A stretch of 64,000 bases of DNA. It comes from Bog-756 sp049517675 (lineage in GTDB: Bacteria > Actinomycetota > Acidimicrobiia > Acidimicrobiales > RAAP-2). The first letter of the stretch is position 1, and each line of letters starts with the position of its first letter. This document shows positions 63,742-64,000 of the stretch, piece by piece. The notes beneath the pieces were generated by a model. That model saw only the letters and a list, made by a program, of their open reading frames with translations, was not told the DNA's origin and did no database searches. The stretch covers positions 1 to 64,000 of the forward strand of contig JBEKRV010000005.1 in assembly GCA_049517675.1 (NCBI GenBank). Reading direction: 5' to 3'. Both the position numbers and the translations under genes were made by a program.

Positions 63742-64000
63742 ATGACCACGATCGAGCAGCCGGACGGACGGGACGGGACGGGCGCGGTCACCTCGCTGCT
63801 GGTGGCCAACCGCGGCGAGATCGCCCGGCGGGTCATGCGCACCGCGCGGGCGATGGGGATCACCACCGTCGCCGTGCACTCCGACGCCGACGCACGGAGC
63901 CCGCACGTGGCCGAGGCCGACCTCGCCGTCCACCTGCCCGGTGTCTCCCCCGCCGACACCTACCTCCGCCACGACCTGCTGCTCGACGCCGCCCGCCGGT
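63742..64000 (+). CDS. Acyl-CoA carboxylase biotin carboxylase (alpha) subunit, cut by window edge
   Basis: The first 86 codons are visible. After a short variable N terminus comes LLVANRGEIARRVMRTARAMG, the universal start of biotin carboxylase domains, then VAVHSDADARSPHVAEADLAVHL and SPADTYLRHDLLLDAA. It carboxylates biotin for the carboxyltransferase encoded just upstream (7 bp gap), so these form an acyl-CoA carboxylase operon. Confidence 0.94.
   Translation, partial: MTTIEQPDGRDGTGAVTSLLVANRGEIARRVMRTARAMGITTVAVHSDADARSPHVAEADLAVHLPGVSPADTYLRHDLLLDAARR

Overview
The window is very GC-rich DNA whose gene content and order point to a member of the phylum Actinomycetota. The best guess is class Acidimicrobiia, which is an inference from gene style and not a marker-gene result. 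The strongest evidence is the block at 48.0-62.0 kb, all on the minus strand and read as glmU-type, prs, rplY, pth, mfd, SurA-like, mazG, eno, ftsB, DUF501, Ppx/GppA. This is essentially the order of the same housekeeping block in mycobacteria. Other actinobacterial hallmarks are a DUF2510 protein, a DUF4232 lipoprotein, a class-F-type sortase beside a PQTG-anchored surface protein, and a GalE2-like plus PlsC-like gene pair.

Region 1 (0-11 kb) looks like an extracellular polysaccharide locus. A processive family-2 glycosyltransferase (minus, cut by the window edge) diverges from an unusual single open frame. That frame joins an alkaline-phosphatase/sulfatase-fold domain, one membrane helix and a HlyD-type membrane-fusion domain. 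Downstream on the minus strand lie two secreted GH26-like glycosidases, one a lipoprotein, on either side of a secreted RCC1/beta-propeller protein. Together they resemble a synthase-dependent exopolysaccharide system with an unfamiliar part list.

Region 2 (11-24 kb) is mostly metabolic: a DECR-type SDR, an aldo/keto reductase, a cytochrome P450 with a small coupled upstream ORF, a DUF2510 membrane protein, an AGPS-like FAD oxidase, a DUF4232 lipoprotein, a double-VOC protein, a TauD-type dioxygenase, an iron-type alcohol dehydrogenase with a changed metal ligand, a large polytopic membrane protein and a DUF1269 protein. Region 3 (24-32 kb) holds the sortase and its likely substrate, a small winged-helix regulator in an AT-rich island, a CHASE-GGDEF-EAL c-di-GMP enzyme, a tRNA-like gene with a UAA anticodon and a short variable loop, and a type-B carboxylesterase.

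Region 4 (32-48 kb) is an envelope/glycan region: an NlpC/P60 hydrolase, a DPM1-like GT2, the PlsC-like/GalE2-like pair, a DUF2142 protein, a paralogue of the 21.7-kb polytopic protein, a GNAT enzyme, a tandem GT2, a YfhO-like protein, a small unknown protein and a GT-B-like glycosyltransferase. Region 5 (48-62 kb) is the conserved housekeeping block, in which GlmU ends before its acetyltransferase active site. Region 6 (62.1 kb to the end) starts an acyl-CoA carboxylase operon: the carboxyltransferase subunit, then the biotin carboxylase subunit cut by the window edge.

A recurring theme is short tandem repeats with units that are multiples of 3 (9, 18 and 33 bp, the 33-bp period at three separate loci), plus 19-bp and 59-bp repeats. 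They sit at gene ends, in gene-start regions and in low-complexity protein segments. No insertion sequence, integrase, CRISPR array or rRNA was found. Because of the high GC, many long open frames exist on the wrong strand and were treated as shadows.
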